A stretch of 64,000 bases of DNA from Streptomyces sp. ISL-66. GTDB taxonomy: Bacteria; Actinomycetota; Actinomycetes; Streptomycetales; Streptomycetaceae. The notes beneath the pieces were generated by a model. That model was not told the origin of the DNA. It did not search any database and saw only the letters and a program-made list of their open reading frames with translations. Positions 8,147 through 14,657 of this stretch are shown in pieces (within the stretch, counting starts at the first letter, position 1; every line of letters begins with the position of its first letter). The position numbers and the translations under genes were made by a program. Where the stretch lies: contig NZ_JAGGOW010000006.1 of assembly GCF_018614135.1 (NCBI RefSeq), positions 1-64,000 on the forward strand. The letters run 5' to 3'.

Positions 8147-9108
8147 GCGGTGTCGCCCTTCTGGAGTGTGTCGGCGAGTGCGCTCGCGATGGCACGGGTC
8201 GTGGGCTCGTCAACGAAAGCCCACTGCCCATTTGGGTTGCATTCGAGGAACCACCATCGGCCGTCGGCGTCGAGGGCGAAGTCGAAAGCGCCGAAGCTGA
8301 GCCCGAACGCATGAAGGAAGGCGCGCACTGCCTCGCGAACGGAACAAGGGACCGGGATCGGCGAGCAGGTGATCAGGGTTTGGTCCTGGCGCCAATCGAG
8401 GTGATCGCCGTCGGTGTCGATACGAGTTCCGAACATGTCATCGCCGACGGCGGCGACTCGAATGTCGGCGATCTTGGGCACGCAGGCTTGGAAGAGATGG
8501 GGGCACGCCGCGATCGAGTCGTCGAGCTCGTCAGCCTCGACGGGGTGTACCCAGACGGTTCGGTTCCGCCCGTCCTCGCACGCGAGGTGCACGCGATGAA
8601 CGGGTTTGTAGATCACGGGGCCGTGATCGGCGGCGAACTTCCGGGCGTCCGCCGGCACGTTCGTGATCAGGGTCTCGGGGAGCGTGAACCCGAGGCGGGC
8701 GGCGGTGGCGAGCTGAAACGCCTTGTTCTCGGCGGCACGGTTGCGAGAGGGGTGGTTGACGTACAGGGCCCCGGGGAGGGCAGTCAGCGCACCCATGTAG
8801 CCGTGGCGTGACTGCTCGACCCCGAATCGCTGCTCGGGAGACTCGGCGGCTTGTGGGGTGCCGAAGGGGGTCGGGCGGCGCCAGTAGACCGAACGGACGG
8901 CCGAGAGGTCGAGACGCCGCGTCGAGGTGATGACATCCCCAGTGAAGGCGCCCCGCTCGATTCGAGCGCTCATGCTGGCAGTGTGCGGGAAGTCGGTGGC
9001 GGGGTCGAGCTGTACGGCCGGGACTCCCCGGCCGTACAGCTCGCCCATCACCAGATCCGCCGTGATGTCACCGAGCGCGGTGACGACGAGAACCGGTGCG
9101 TCGGTCAT
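8143..9108 (-). CDS. ATP-grasp graspetide ligase (TgmB type)
   Basis: 321 residues. It probably forms side-chain ester links between Thr/Ser and Asp/Glu of the precursor encoded just upstream. The N-terminal part is the pre-ATP-grasp region (VYWRRPTPFG). The ATP-grasp core follows: GPVIYKPVHRV (nucleotide-binding Lys), FGAFDFALDADGRWWFLE, and ECNPNGQWAFVDE (metal-binding Glu/Asn). These are hallmarks of the actinobacterial grasp-type peptide maturases. It starts 1 nt after the precursor stop (TGAAATG), so it is translationally coupled. It lies within a prophage, which is unusual for this family. Confidence 0.92.
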   Translation of the reverse strand: MTDAPVLVVTALGDITADLVMGELYGRGVPAVQLDPATDFPHTASMSARIERGAFTGDVITSTRRLDLSAVRSVYWRRPTPFGTPQAAESPEQRFGVEQSRHGYMGALTALPGALYVNHPSRNRAAENKAFQLATAARLGFTLPETLITNVPADARKFAADHGPVIYKPVHRVHLACEDGRNRTVWVHPVEADELDDSIAACPHLFQACVPKIADIRVAAVGDDMFGTRIDTDGDHLDWRQDQTLITCSPIPVPCSVREAVRAFLHAFGLSFGAFDFALDADGRWWFLECNPNGQWAFVDEPTTRAIASALADTLQKGDTA

Positions 9109-9109
9109 T

Positions 9110-9373
9110 TCAGTCCGAGTCGCTGTCGTCGGTGAGGTCCGAGTCGGCGGGCGGGGGCGGGTTAGGGCCCCCGCCGTCGGACGACGTGGAGGTCGCGTTA
9201 GCTGTGGCCGTGCTGGTGCCGTGCTCGCCCATCTCGACGCGGTTTCCGGTGGCGTCGAAGTAGCGGGTCGTCTGGGTGTCCGGGTCGATCTCGGTTCGCA
9301 CGTAGGGCACTTCGGTGATGCTGGGGTACAGCGCCAAGCGCGTGGTTCCCCACGGTGCTACTGCGGTAGTCAT
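9110..9373 (-). CDS. Graspetide precursor peptide (GRASP-target RiPP)
   Basis: 87 residues. The leader carries the family signature: an N-terminal MTTAVAPWGTTRLALYP, then EIDPDTQTTRYFD and GNRVEMGEHGTST, which is the conserved actinobacterial GRASP_targ pattern. The C-terminal core from about residue 52 is rich in Thr/Ser, then SDGGGPNPPPP, then an acidic end with six Asp. It has no Lys, so crosslinks would be esters rather than amides. The Asp-Gly step at residues 66-67 is a chemically natural site for aspartimide formation. The start has AGGAG with good spacing and overlaps the stop of a 16-codon leader ORF. Confidence 0.9.
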   Translation of the reverse strand: MTTAVAPWGTTRLALYPSITEVPYVRTEIDPDTQTTRYFDATGNRVEMGEHGTSTATANATSTSSDGGGPNPPPPADSDLTDDSDSD

Positions 9374-9420
9374 CGGTTCTCCTGATCTTTGGTCAACGGA
9401 CACGTGCTCTGAGTTGCCAT
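9370..9420 (-). CDS. 16-residue leader ORF upstream of the graspetide precursor
   Basis: A small frame encodes MATQSTCPLTKDQENR. It has a strong ribosome site, GAGGAGG, 11 nt before its ATG, and its TGA overlaps the precursor ATG (ATGA arrangement). The ribosome site of the precursor lies inside it. The geometry suggests translational coupling, and so a possible point of control, but coding function is inferred from geometry only. The peptide resembles nothing I recognise. Confidence 0.5.
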   Translation of the reverse strand: MATQSTCPLTKDQENR

Positions 9421-9622
9421 ACCGTGCGCCCTCCTCAGCTCGGCGACAAGGCCGCGCCGAGGCGGTGCCCCGCGCCGGAAAGCGGCGACGAGCCGCCCCC
9501 GGATGCGGGAGTTCTGGTGCGACCCTGACCCGGTTGGTCGCCATGGGCGCCGCGAGCGCGGCGAGGGGTGGAGCGGTGCCCGGATGGTTGCGGTGCGCTG
9601 GACTGGCCACCCGGGCGGGGAT

Positions 9623-10027
9623 TCATTCGGGGAGATGAGGCCGGTACGGATAGAGCACCTGTCGGTCGTAACAGGCGTCTTCGTCAGCGCAGGTGACGGA
9701 GGAGTACCAGACGTCGTCGATGTCATCGAGCACGCGAGCGATGTCGAGATCATCAACGCGCGCCGCTACATCGCACGCGGTGCACTTGACGACCCGAGCG
9801 CCGGGGGGAGGTTCCACACCGACAGGCAGGGAGCCCCCGAGGCGTTCCCACGTGGTCGAGTCGTTCGAGAGGAGGTAGCAGGCGGCGGCATCGCTGCAAG
9901 TGCGGCGTCTCGCGGTCTGCTCGTGCCCATCCTCGTCGCACCAAATGAACGTTCCCGACTCGACGTCGTCGTGCGGCACAAGCGCCTCGCAGATGCTGCA
10001 CCGCACGAGTACGGCAGCCCTATCCAC
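9623..10027 (-). CDS. Duplicated cysteine-rich (zinc-ribbon-like) protein
   Basis: 134 residues from a GTG at 10027 that overlaps the stop of the preceding small gene; longer starts up to 10105 are possible. Two similar halves are visible. Each opens with a C-x2-C pair (RCSIC, KCTAC) and closes with a spaced Cys motif (TCSDAAACY, TCADEDACY). The pattern suggests two zinc-binding modules arisen by internal duplication. No family is recognised. It ends about 200 nt upstream of the leader ORF of the graspetide operon. The gap (9421-9622) holds no gene and presumably the graspetide promoter. Confidence 0.65.
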   Translation of the reverse strand: MDRAAVLVRCSICEALVPHDDVESGTFIWCDEDGHEQTARRRTCSDAAACYLLSNDSTTWERLGGSLPVGVEPPPGARVVKCTACDVAARVDDLDIARVLDDIDDVWYSSVTCADEDACYDRQVLYPYRPHLPE

Positions 10028-10283
10028 GGTGCACCGCCGGGGCGTGCGGCTGTACATACGGGCGTAAGAAGAAGTCGCGCCCGTCGATCGGCAGCAGGCG
10101 GGCACGGACGTGGAGGGGAAGGGGCCGGCGGGCGTAGGCTGGCACGAGGGGAAGCACCGGGGGGAGGTGCGTAGAGGGCGCCGGTCGCCGTCGGCGCTCA
10201 GATAAGCGCCGGCGCGCAGTGCAAAGGGTCCGGCAGATGCCCGGACCTAACCAGATCCAGAGACAGGCGATAAGGTCGCGCAT
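10020..10283 (-). CDS. Small hypothetical protein
   Basis: 87 residues starting MRDLIACLWIWLGPGI, with AGGAG 12 nt upstream of the ATG. The hydrophobic N-terminus could be a membrane segment or signal. The rest is Pro/Arg-rich (PAPSTHLPPVLPLVPAYARRPLPLHVRARLLP). The stop overlaps the GTG of the cysteine-rich gene, which supports translation of both. No homologue is recognised. A shadow frame cannot be fully excluded because the composition is Arg-rich. Confidence 0.5.
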   Translation of the reverse strand: MRDLIACLWIWLGPGICRTLCTARRRLSERRRRPAPSTHLPPVLPLVPAYARRPLPLHVRARLLPIDGRDFFLRPYVQPHAPAVHRG

Positions 10284-10391
10284 GTCGTCATCAGCTCCTA
10301 GCTATGGGGTCAGCTGTTGGCGTCGCTGCCCGGCGGCCGTGCTCGCGGCCGTCGGGTTCTTTGCGTGTGGCAGTGGAGCGGGGCGATTTCG

Positions 10392-10892
10392 CTAGATGGG
10401 CGGGCCGCCTGCCCCGATGAACCTCCGGGGTGGCTCGGCCCGGGTCTTGCCGAGGAACAGCCGGCCGTGCCGCGCCCCCTCCGACACGTACGGCCTGAGA
10501 GCGTCGAACGGCGTCATGGGCTGGAGAGGGTCGAGACCGACCTCGATGACCACGGGGGCGCCGGCGGTCACGAATTCGGCCCATTCAGCGCTGACCGGTA
10601 CCCGCATGACGAAGCTGCACCCATCGAGGGACAGGATCGCCGCTCGACCATGTACGACGAGCCGGGGGCCGATGTCGGGCAGTTTGGCGGACGGCTCGGC
10701 GAGCGTTAGTGCTGAGACGAGCCCCTGCATGCTGAGCTCGATCGACTCGACCGATTCACCCCCTCGACGTGCCGGGGGGTGAGCGAGCAGCAGAAAGGCG
10801 ACGTGACCCACCTCGGTGAGTTCGATCCAGAACCAGACGCCGAGCGATGCCAGCAGGCCGGCCGTCGGCGCGGGCGCGGTTTCGATCAGCAT
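10392..10892 (-). CDS. Hypothetical protein following the RsbW-like ATPase
   Basis: 166 residues from ATG 10892 (MLIETAPAPTAGLLASLG). It overlaps the end of the ATPase gene by 7 nt, so the two form an operon. The sequence alternates beta-like stretches (FWIELTEVGHVAFLLLAH, RLVVHGRAAILSLDG, GAPVVIEVGLDPL) and ends in a basic/Gly tail (RRFIGAGGPPI). No catalytic motif or family is recognised. The tight link to an RsbW-like kinase suggests a regulatory partner, but this is inference. Confidence 0.65.
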   Translation of the reverse strand: MLIETAPAPTAGLLASLGVWFWIELTEVGHVAFLLLAHPPARRGGESVESIELSMQGLVSALTLAEPSAKLPDIGPRLVVHGRAAILSLDGCSFVMRVPVSAEWAEFVTAGAPVVIEVGLDPLQPMTPFDALRPYVSEGARHGRLFLGKTRAEPPRRFIGAGGPPI

Positions 10893-11299
10893 GTGATCAC
10901 GCCGATCGGTGTGGTGCTCTGCTCCGTCTTGAACTCCGTCCATACGGTCTTGCCGCACGGGTCGTGCGGCGTTACCCCCCATCCGTCCGCCAGTGACGAA
11001 ACGATGAGCAGCCCTCGCCCGTCGGTGTCGTCATCACTCGGCCGGCCGGTGCGAGGAACCCCCGCCCCGGCGTCGTGCACCTCGACACGCAGGCGACAGT
11101 CGCCGAGGGAGACCTCGACGACAAAGCCACCGCACGCAGCGTGGCGAACCGCGTTGGTCGCAAGCTCGGACAGGCAGAGCACCGCGTCGTCGGAGCGGTC
11201 GGTAATCTCCCACTCCTCCAGTACGCCGCCTAAGAAGGAACGCGCCTCGGGTACCGCGCCGTCAGCACGCGGGAACCGCTGCGCTACCGATCTCGGCAT
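10886..11299 (-). CDS. RsbW-like ATP-binding regulator (HATPase_c_2)
   Basis: 137 residues. GHKL ATPase motifs are present: N-box LSELATNAVRHA, G1 EVHDAGAGVP and G2 DGRGLLIVSSLADGWG. These single-domain proteins are abundant in Streptomyces and resemble anti-sigma or anti-anti-sigma switch kinases; the partner here is unknown. It is divergent from the TPR regulator at 11436, sharing a 136-nt promoter region that contains a 10-bp direct repeat. The pair of ATPase and XRE/TPR regulator often accompanies streptomycete RiPP and morphogenetic loci. Confidence 0.88.
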   Translation of the reverse strand: MPRSVAQRFPRADGAVPEARSFLGGVLEEWEITDRSDDAVLCLSELATNAVRHAACGGFVVEVSLGDCRLRVEVHDAGAGVPRTGRPSDDDTDGRGLLIVSSLADGWGVTPHDPCGKTVWTEFKTEQSTTPIGVITC

Positions 11300-11378
11300 G
11301 AGTTCAACCCCCTTGCCTGCGCCGTTGGTTCGAGCAACAAGGCAACCGCGCGGCGGACGGCGGGGGTACCGTCATGGG

Positions 11379-11396
11379 GGGTGGCAAAGGGTGGCA
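11379..11396. promoter_or_regulatory. Direct repeat in divergent promoter region
   Basis: GGGTGGCA occurs twice with 10-bp periodicity (11379-11386 and 11389-11396), 40 nt before the TPR regulator. Same-face spacing suggests a protein-binding site. The same octamer recurs near the third att copy, so it may be a common motif and not specific. Confidence 0.4.
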
Positions 11397-11435
11397 CTTG
11401 AACGACCGCGCCTGTCGAAGGGGTAGGTACCGAGC

Positions 11436-12788
11436 ATGACGTCGCCAAACACTGATCTCGCGCGGTGGCTGGAGCGATCCGGCATGAGCAACAAGGAGTT
11501 GGCTCGCCAGATCAAAGCCGCAGCTCAGGTATGGGATCAGCCGCACATCCAGCCTGACGCAACGGCTGTCCGGCGATGGCTGAACGGACTCCAGCCGCGC
11601 CCGCCCGTGCACGAGATCATCGCCGACGTCATCTCAGCGAGTGTTGGGTTCCGGGTCACTACGTACGATTTGGGCTTCCCCGAAGGTGGATCGGCCGACC
11701 GCTCGCTCGCCTACAACTCCTCATTCGCCGTTACGGTTGAAGCCGTTGCCGATTTGGGGAGGGCCGACGTGGACCGTCGTAAGTTCCTGGCAGCGGCACC
11801 CTTTGCCGCCGTCGCCGCTGTGGGGCCGTCGCGAGACTGGCTACTCAACACGCTTGACCAGCAACCCGAGCCGGGTCGGCGTATCCGTCTTGAGGACGTG
11901 TCCGCCGTCAAGAACATGTTCGGCGAGTTCCAGAAGATGGACGTATTGCAAGGCGGCGGCTCGGGCCGTCTCATCTTGGCTCAGTACATGAACCAACATG
12001 TCTACCCGCTGTTGCGTGAGACCCACGCCGAGGACGTTCGGCGGGCCTTGTGCGAGGCGGCGGCCGAGCAGACATATTTGCTTGGCTGGATGAGCTACGA
12101 CAACGGAGAGCACGGGACCGCGCAGCGCTACTTGATCCAGTCCCTTCGACTTGCCGAAGAGTCTGGTAACCCGGCCCTTGGTGCGCATGTGCTCGCCGGT
12201 ATGGCCGATCAGACCACCCTGCTCGGCAACCCCACCGAGGGGCGGCGGCTCGCGCAGGCTGGTCGCGCTGGACTCGGCAAGAACACGTCACCGGCGTGCA
12301 TGGCTGATCTGTGGGCCCTTGAGGCTCGGGCGCTGGCCAAGCTCGGCGAAAACTCCGCCGCAACCCGAGCGGTGGCTGAATCGGAAGCGGCCTACAGCCG
12401 GGTACAGCTCAAGAACGAACCCGAGTGGGCGGCGTTCATCGACCCCGCGTACCTGCACGGCGAGCATGCGAACACCTTCCGCGACCTGAACGACGCAGCA
12501 GCCGCCGAGGAGCACGCGCAACAGTCCATCAGCCATGCTCGCGAGCAACGCCGGGCACGCCGCGGAGCGATGTCGCAGGCTGCCCTCGCCGTTTCACATC
12601 TCCAGCGGGGCGACCTCGAAGCGGCGCACTCGGCAGGGTTGCGAACTCTCTCCCTGTCGCGTCAGGTCAAGAGCTCGCGGTGTGTCGAGGCGGTCCAGGA
12701 CTTGCAGCGCCGGATGCAGCCGTTCGGTACGCACCGACTGGTCGCCGACTTCAACGAGCGCGCCCGGGAACTGGTCGCCGCGGCGTAG
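11436..12788 (+). CDS. Helix-turn-helix/TPR transcriptional regulator
   Basis: 450 residues. The N-terminal HTH (LARWLERSGMSNKELARQI ... VRRWLNGLQPRPP, residues about 6-55) is followed by a short linker with DRRKFLAAAPFAAVAAVG, which resembles a Tat-like stretch commonly seen in this family, and then a TPR-type alpha-helical repeat domain to the end. This architecture is a large streptomycete family of pathway and developmental regulators (NsdA-like). It faces away from the RsbW-like gene. It probably regulates the cargo operon, but the target is inferred only from position. Confidence 0.88.
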   Translation: MTSPNTDLARWLERSGMSNKELARQIKAAAQVWDQPHIQPDATAVRRWLNGLQPRPPVHEIIADVISASVGFRVTTYDLGFPEGGSADRSLAYNSSFAVTVEAVADLGRADVDRRKFLAAAPFAAVAAVGPSRDWLLNTLDQQPEPGRRIRLEDVSAVKNMFGEFQKMDVLQGGGSGRLILAQYMNQHVYPLLRETHAEDVRRALCEAAAEQTYLLGWMSYDNGEHGTAQRYLIQSLRLAEESGNPALGAHVLAGMADQTTLLGNPTEGRRLAQAGRAGLGKNTSPACMADLWALEARALAKLGENSAATRAVAESEAAYSRVQLKNEPEWAAFIDPAYLHGEHANTFRDLNDAAAAEEHAQQSISHAREQRRARRGAMSQAALAVSHLQRGDLEAAHSAGLRTLSLSRQVKSSRCVEAVQDLQRRMQPFGTHRLVADFNERARELVAAA

Positions 12789-12806
12789 GGGCTGAGCAAC
12801 GACAAA

Positions 12807-12850
12807 GCGCGCCCCCACATCCGGCCCGAGGCCGGTCTGCGGGGGCGCGT
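12807..12850. terminator. Bidirectional hairpin between regulator and lysis genes
   Basis: A long stem, GCGCGCCCCC with inner CCGGCC paired to GGCCGG, then GGGGGCGCG. It lies between convergent genes and separates the cargo block from the late operon. A short A/T tract follows on the plus strand. Confidence 0.75.
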
Positions 12851-12855
12851 TGTGT

Positions 12856-13110
12856 TCAGTGGGCGGCGGTCTGCCAGAGGGTGAGAGCGAGGCCGATCAC
12901 GGCTACCAGGGCGAGGACGCTCGGAAGCGGCCACCGGGACTTTTCGAGGGCGTCGAGGCGGGCCTCGTGGTCGGCGAGCTGCCGGTCGACCTGGTCGGAC
13001 CGCTGCACGAGGAGCGCGAGCGAGCCGTCGATGCGGGCGAAACCGGCCTCGACGACGCCGCGGAGTCGCTCAAGTTCGAGGGCGACGTCGGAGGGGCTCG
13101 GGTCGGTCAT
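12856..13110 (-). CDS. Small coiled-coil membrane protein of the lysis module
   Basis: 84 residues from ATG 13110, which overlaps the holin stop by 4 nt. An amphipathic helical region (residues about 8-58, LERLRGVVEAGFARIDGSLA) leads to one C-terminal membrane segment (PSVLALVAVIGLALTLW). This is the architecture of XhlA/DUF2746-like phage proteins found beside holins. It may act as a second holin component or anchor. Confidence 0.75.
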   Translation of the reverse strand: MTDPSPSDVALELERLRGVVEAGFARIDGSLALLVQRSDQVDRQLADHEARLDALEKSRWPLPSVLALVAVIGLALTLWQTAAH

Positions 13111-13364
13111 GGGCGCCCGTCCCGGTCGAGGGCGAGCAGCTCGGCGTCGCGGTCCGGCGCGGCGCGCAGCCACGCGGGCAGCAGGGCCTCGACCACGGGC
13201 AGCGCCATGACGCGGGTTACGCCACCGGCGACGGCGAGGGCGAGTCCGACGCCGGCCGCGGTCTGCGGGATGCCCGAGGCGTCGATGATCAGGGGCAGGC
13301 CGGCGGCGAGAGCGAGCACGGTCTGCACGACGGTGCGCAGCGTGCGGCGGGATGCGTCAGTCAT
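13107..13364 (-). CDS. Putative holin
   Basis: 85 residues with two hydrophobic segments (VVQTVLALAAGLPLIIDA and TAAGVGLALAVAGGVTRVMAL) and a charged C-terminus (APDRDAELLALDRDGRP). Size, topology and location between the endolysin and the coiled-coil membrane protein fit a class II-type holin that times lysis by opening the cytoplasmic membrane. The assignment rests on topology and context. Confidence 0.75.
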   Translation of the reverse strand: MTDASRRTLRTVVQTVLALAAGLPLIIDASGIPQTAAGVGLALAVAGGVTRVMALPVVEALLPAWLRAAPDRDAELLALDRDGRP

Positions 13365-13430
13365 GAGGGATTCCTTTCCACAGGGTGGGGACGGCCGGCC
13401 CGCGGGTGCGGGCGGGCCGGGGGAAGGGGG

Positions 13431-14324
13431 TCAGACCTTGGGGACCTTGAGCGCGGCCCACGAGGACGGGCCCGGCCACCCGTCGGCGTCGTCGCCGGAG
13501 TAGCCGAGGTGCCGCTGCCACGCGGCGTAGGACTGGCGATCGGACTCGGTCCACTGGGGGCCCGGCCCCTGCGAGTAGCGGCTGCACCCAACCGCGACGA
13601 GGCGGCGCCCCATGGCCGTGATGAGTGGCGAGCGGGGGTTCTGCTTGAACCAGCCGACGCCAGGGAACGGGGCGTACTGCGCGGCCGGCGGCGGGGTGGG
13701 CTTGGGCTGCTCAGGCGTACGGCCGAGGCGGCGGTCGATCCGCTCGCGCATGTCCTCCATGGACCACCCGCGCGGGTCCGACTTCCAGTCGCTCCATTCC
13801 TTGTGGCCGATGACTGATGCGGCCGACCACCCGTAGACGCGGCAGATCGCCGCCGAGGTCCGCTCGATTGCGTCGAGCTGCTCGGCCGGCCACGGGTCGG
13901 CGCCGTCGCCGAGGTTCACGCATTCGAACCCGTAGAACCTGCTGTTTCCATCGGCGGCGCCGGACGAGCCCTCGTGCTTGGCGGTCGCGGGCAGGTCGCC
14001 CTCGGCGATCACGGCATCGAGCACCCGTGCGTCGCCCCCGCCAGCGTGGTTCGCGCGGCCGGCCGAGATCAGGTAAACGGTGCCGTCCTTGGCGATCACG
14101 CCGTGACAGAGCGGGCCCGGCAGCTCCGAGTATCCGTCGTAGCAGAGGCGTACCGACGAGTCGGTGCCGCTCGAAACGGTGTGGTGGATCATCACACCGT
14201 TGATCGGGCCGAACGCTCCCTTGTGGTTGCGGTTGTGGGTGCGCCACGAGCCGTACTCGACGACGCGTACGCCCTCGGCGCGCAGGGCCTCGACGAGCCG
14301 ATCGGGGGACAGGGGCTGTGCCAT
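13431..14324 (-). CDS. Endolysin: N-acetylmuramoyl-L-alanine amidase
   Basis: 297 residues. The N-terminal Amidase_2 (PGRP-like) zinc enzyme has its first His ligands in MIHHTVSSG and further conserved positions in SRFYGFECVNLGDG and VIGHKEWSDWKSDP. A Pro-rich linker (PEQPKPTPPPAAQ) leads to a C-terminal wall-binding part (PFPGVGWFKQNPRSPLIT, YAAWQRHLGYSGDDADGWPG) of the type seen in actinophage lysins. It would cleave peptidoglycan at the stem peptide during phage release. It is the last strong late gene before the lysis membrane proteins. Confidence 0.93.
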   Translation of the reverse strand: MAQPLSPDRLVEALRAEGVRVVEYGSWRTHNRNHKGAFGPINGVMIHHTVSSGTDSSVRLCYDGYSELPGPLCHGVIAKDGTVYLISAGRANHAGGGDARVLDAVIAEGDLPATAKHEGSSGAADGNSRFYGFECVNLGDGADPWPAEQLDAIERTSAAICRVYGWSAASVIGHKEWSDWKSDPRGWSMEDMRERIDRRLGRTPEQPKPTPPPAAQYAPFPGVGWFKQNPRSPLITAMGRRLVAVGCSRYSQGPGPQWTESDRQSYAAWQRHLGYSGDDADGWPGPSSWAALKVPKV

Positions 14325-14344
14325 GTGGGGTGTCTCCAGACATG

Positions 14345-14367
14345 AAAAAAGCCCCCATGCGGGGGCT
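14345..14367 (-). terminator. Terminator after the tail-fibre genes
   Basis: Read on the minus strand, AGCCCCC-GCAT-GGGGGCT is followed by six T. It lies between the small late gene ending at 14392 and the endolysin start, so lysis genes may need their own promoter or read-through. Confidence 0.85.
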
Positions 14368-14391
14368 GCGGGCGAAGTTGTGGAGCGGGGT

Positions 14392-14637
14392 CTATCGGCG
14401 GGCGACCTCGGCCTCGGTCTCAGTGGTCAGCTCGCCGACCACGTGCACGAATCGAGTCGGCAGTGCGGCGACCGCGGCGGTCAGTGCAGCGGTGAGCACG
14501 CTCTCGCGCTCGGCGTCGGTCAGGCCGTCGTACGGGGTGAGTCCGACTCGGTCGGTGAAGGCGAGTTCGATGTACGGGGCGATCTTGGTCTCGTCGCTGC
14601 TGATCGCGGTCTTGATGGTGGCGGCGGTGATGGTCAC
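14392..14637 (-). CDS. Small late protein of unknown function
   Basis: 81 residues from GTG 14637, which has AAGGAG 9 nt upstream. The frame stays open far upstream by chance, but the ribosome site and composition place the start here. The sequence is soluble and helical (TAATIKTAISSDETKIAPYI, DAERESVLTAALTAAVAALP). It sits between the tail fibre and the endolysin. No family is recognised. Confidence 0.7.
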   Translation of the reverse strand: MTITAATIKTAISSDETKIAPYIELAFTDRVGLTPYDGLTDAERESVLTAALTAAVAALPTRFVHVVGELTTETEAEVARR

Positions 14638-14657
14638 AGGGGATGTCTCCTTGGGGG

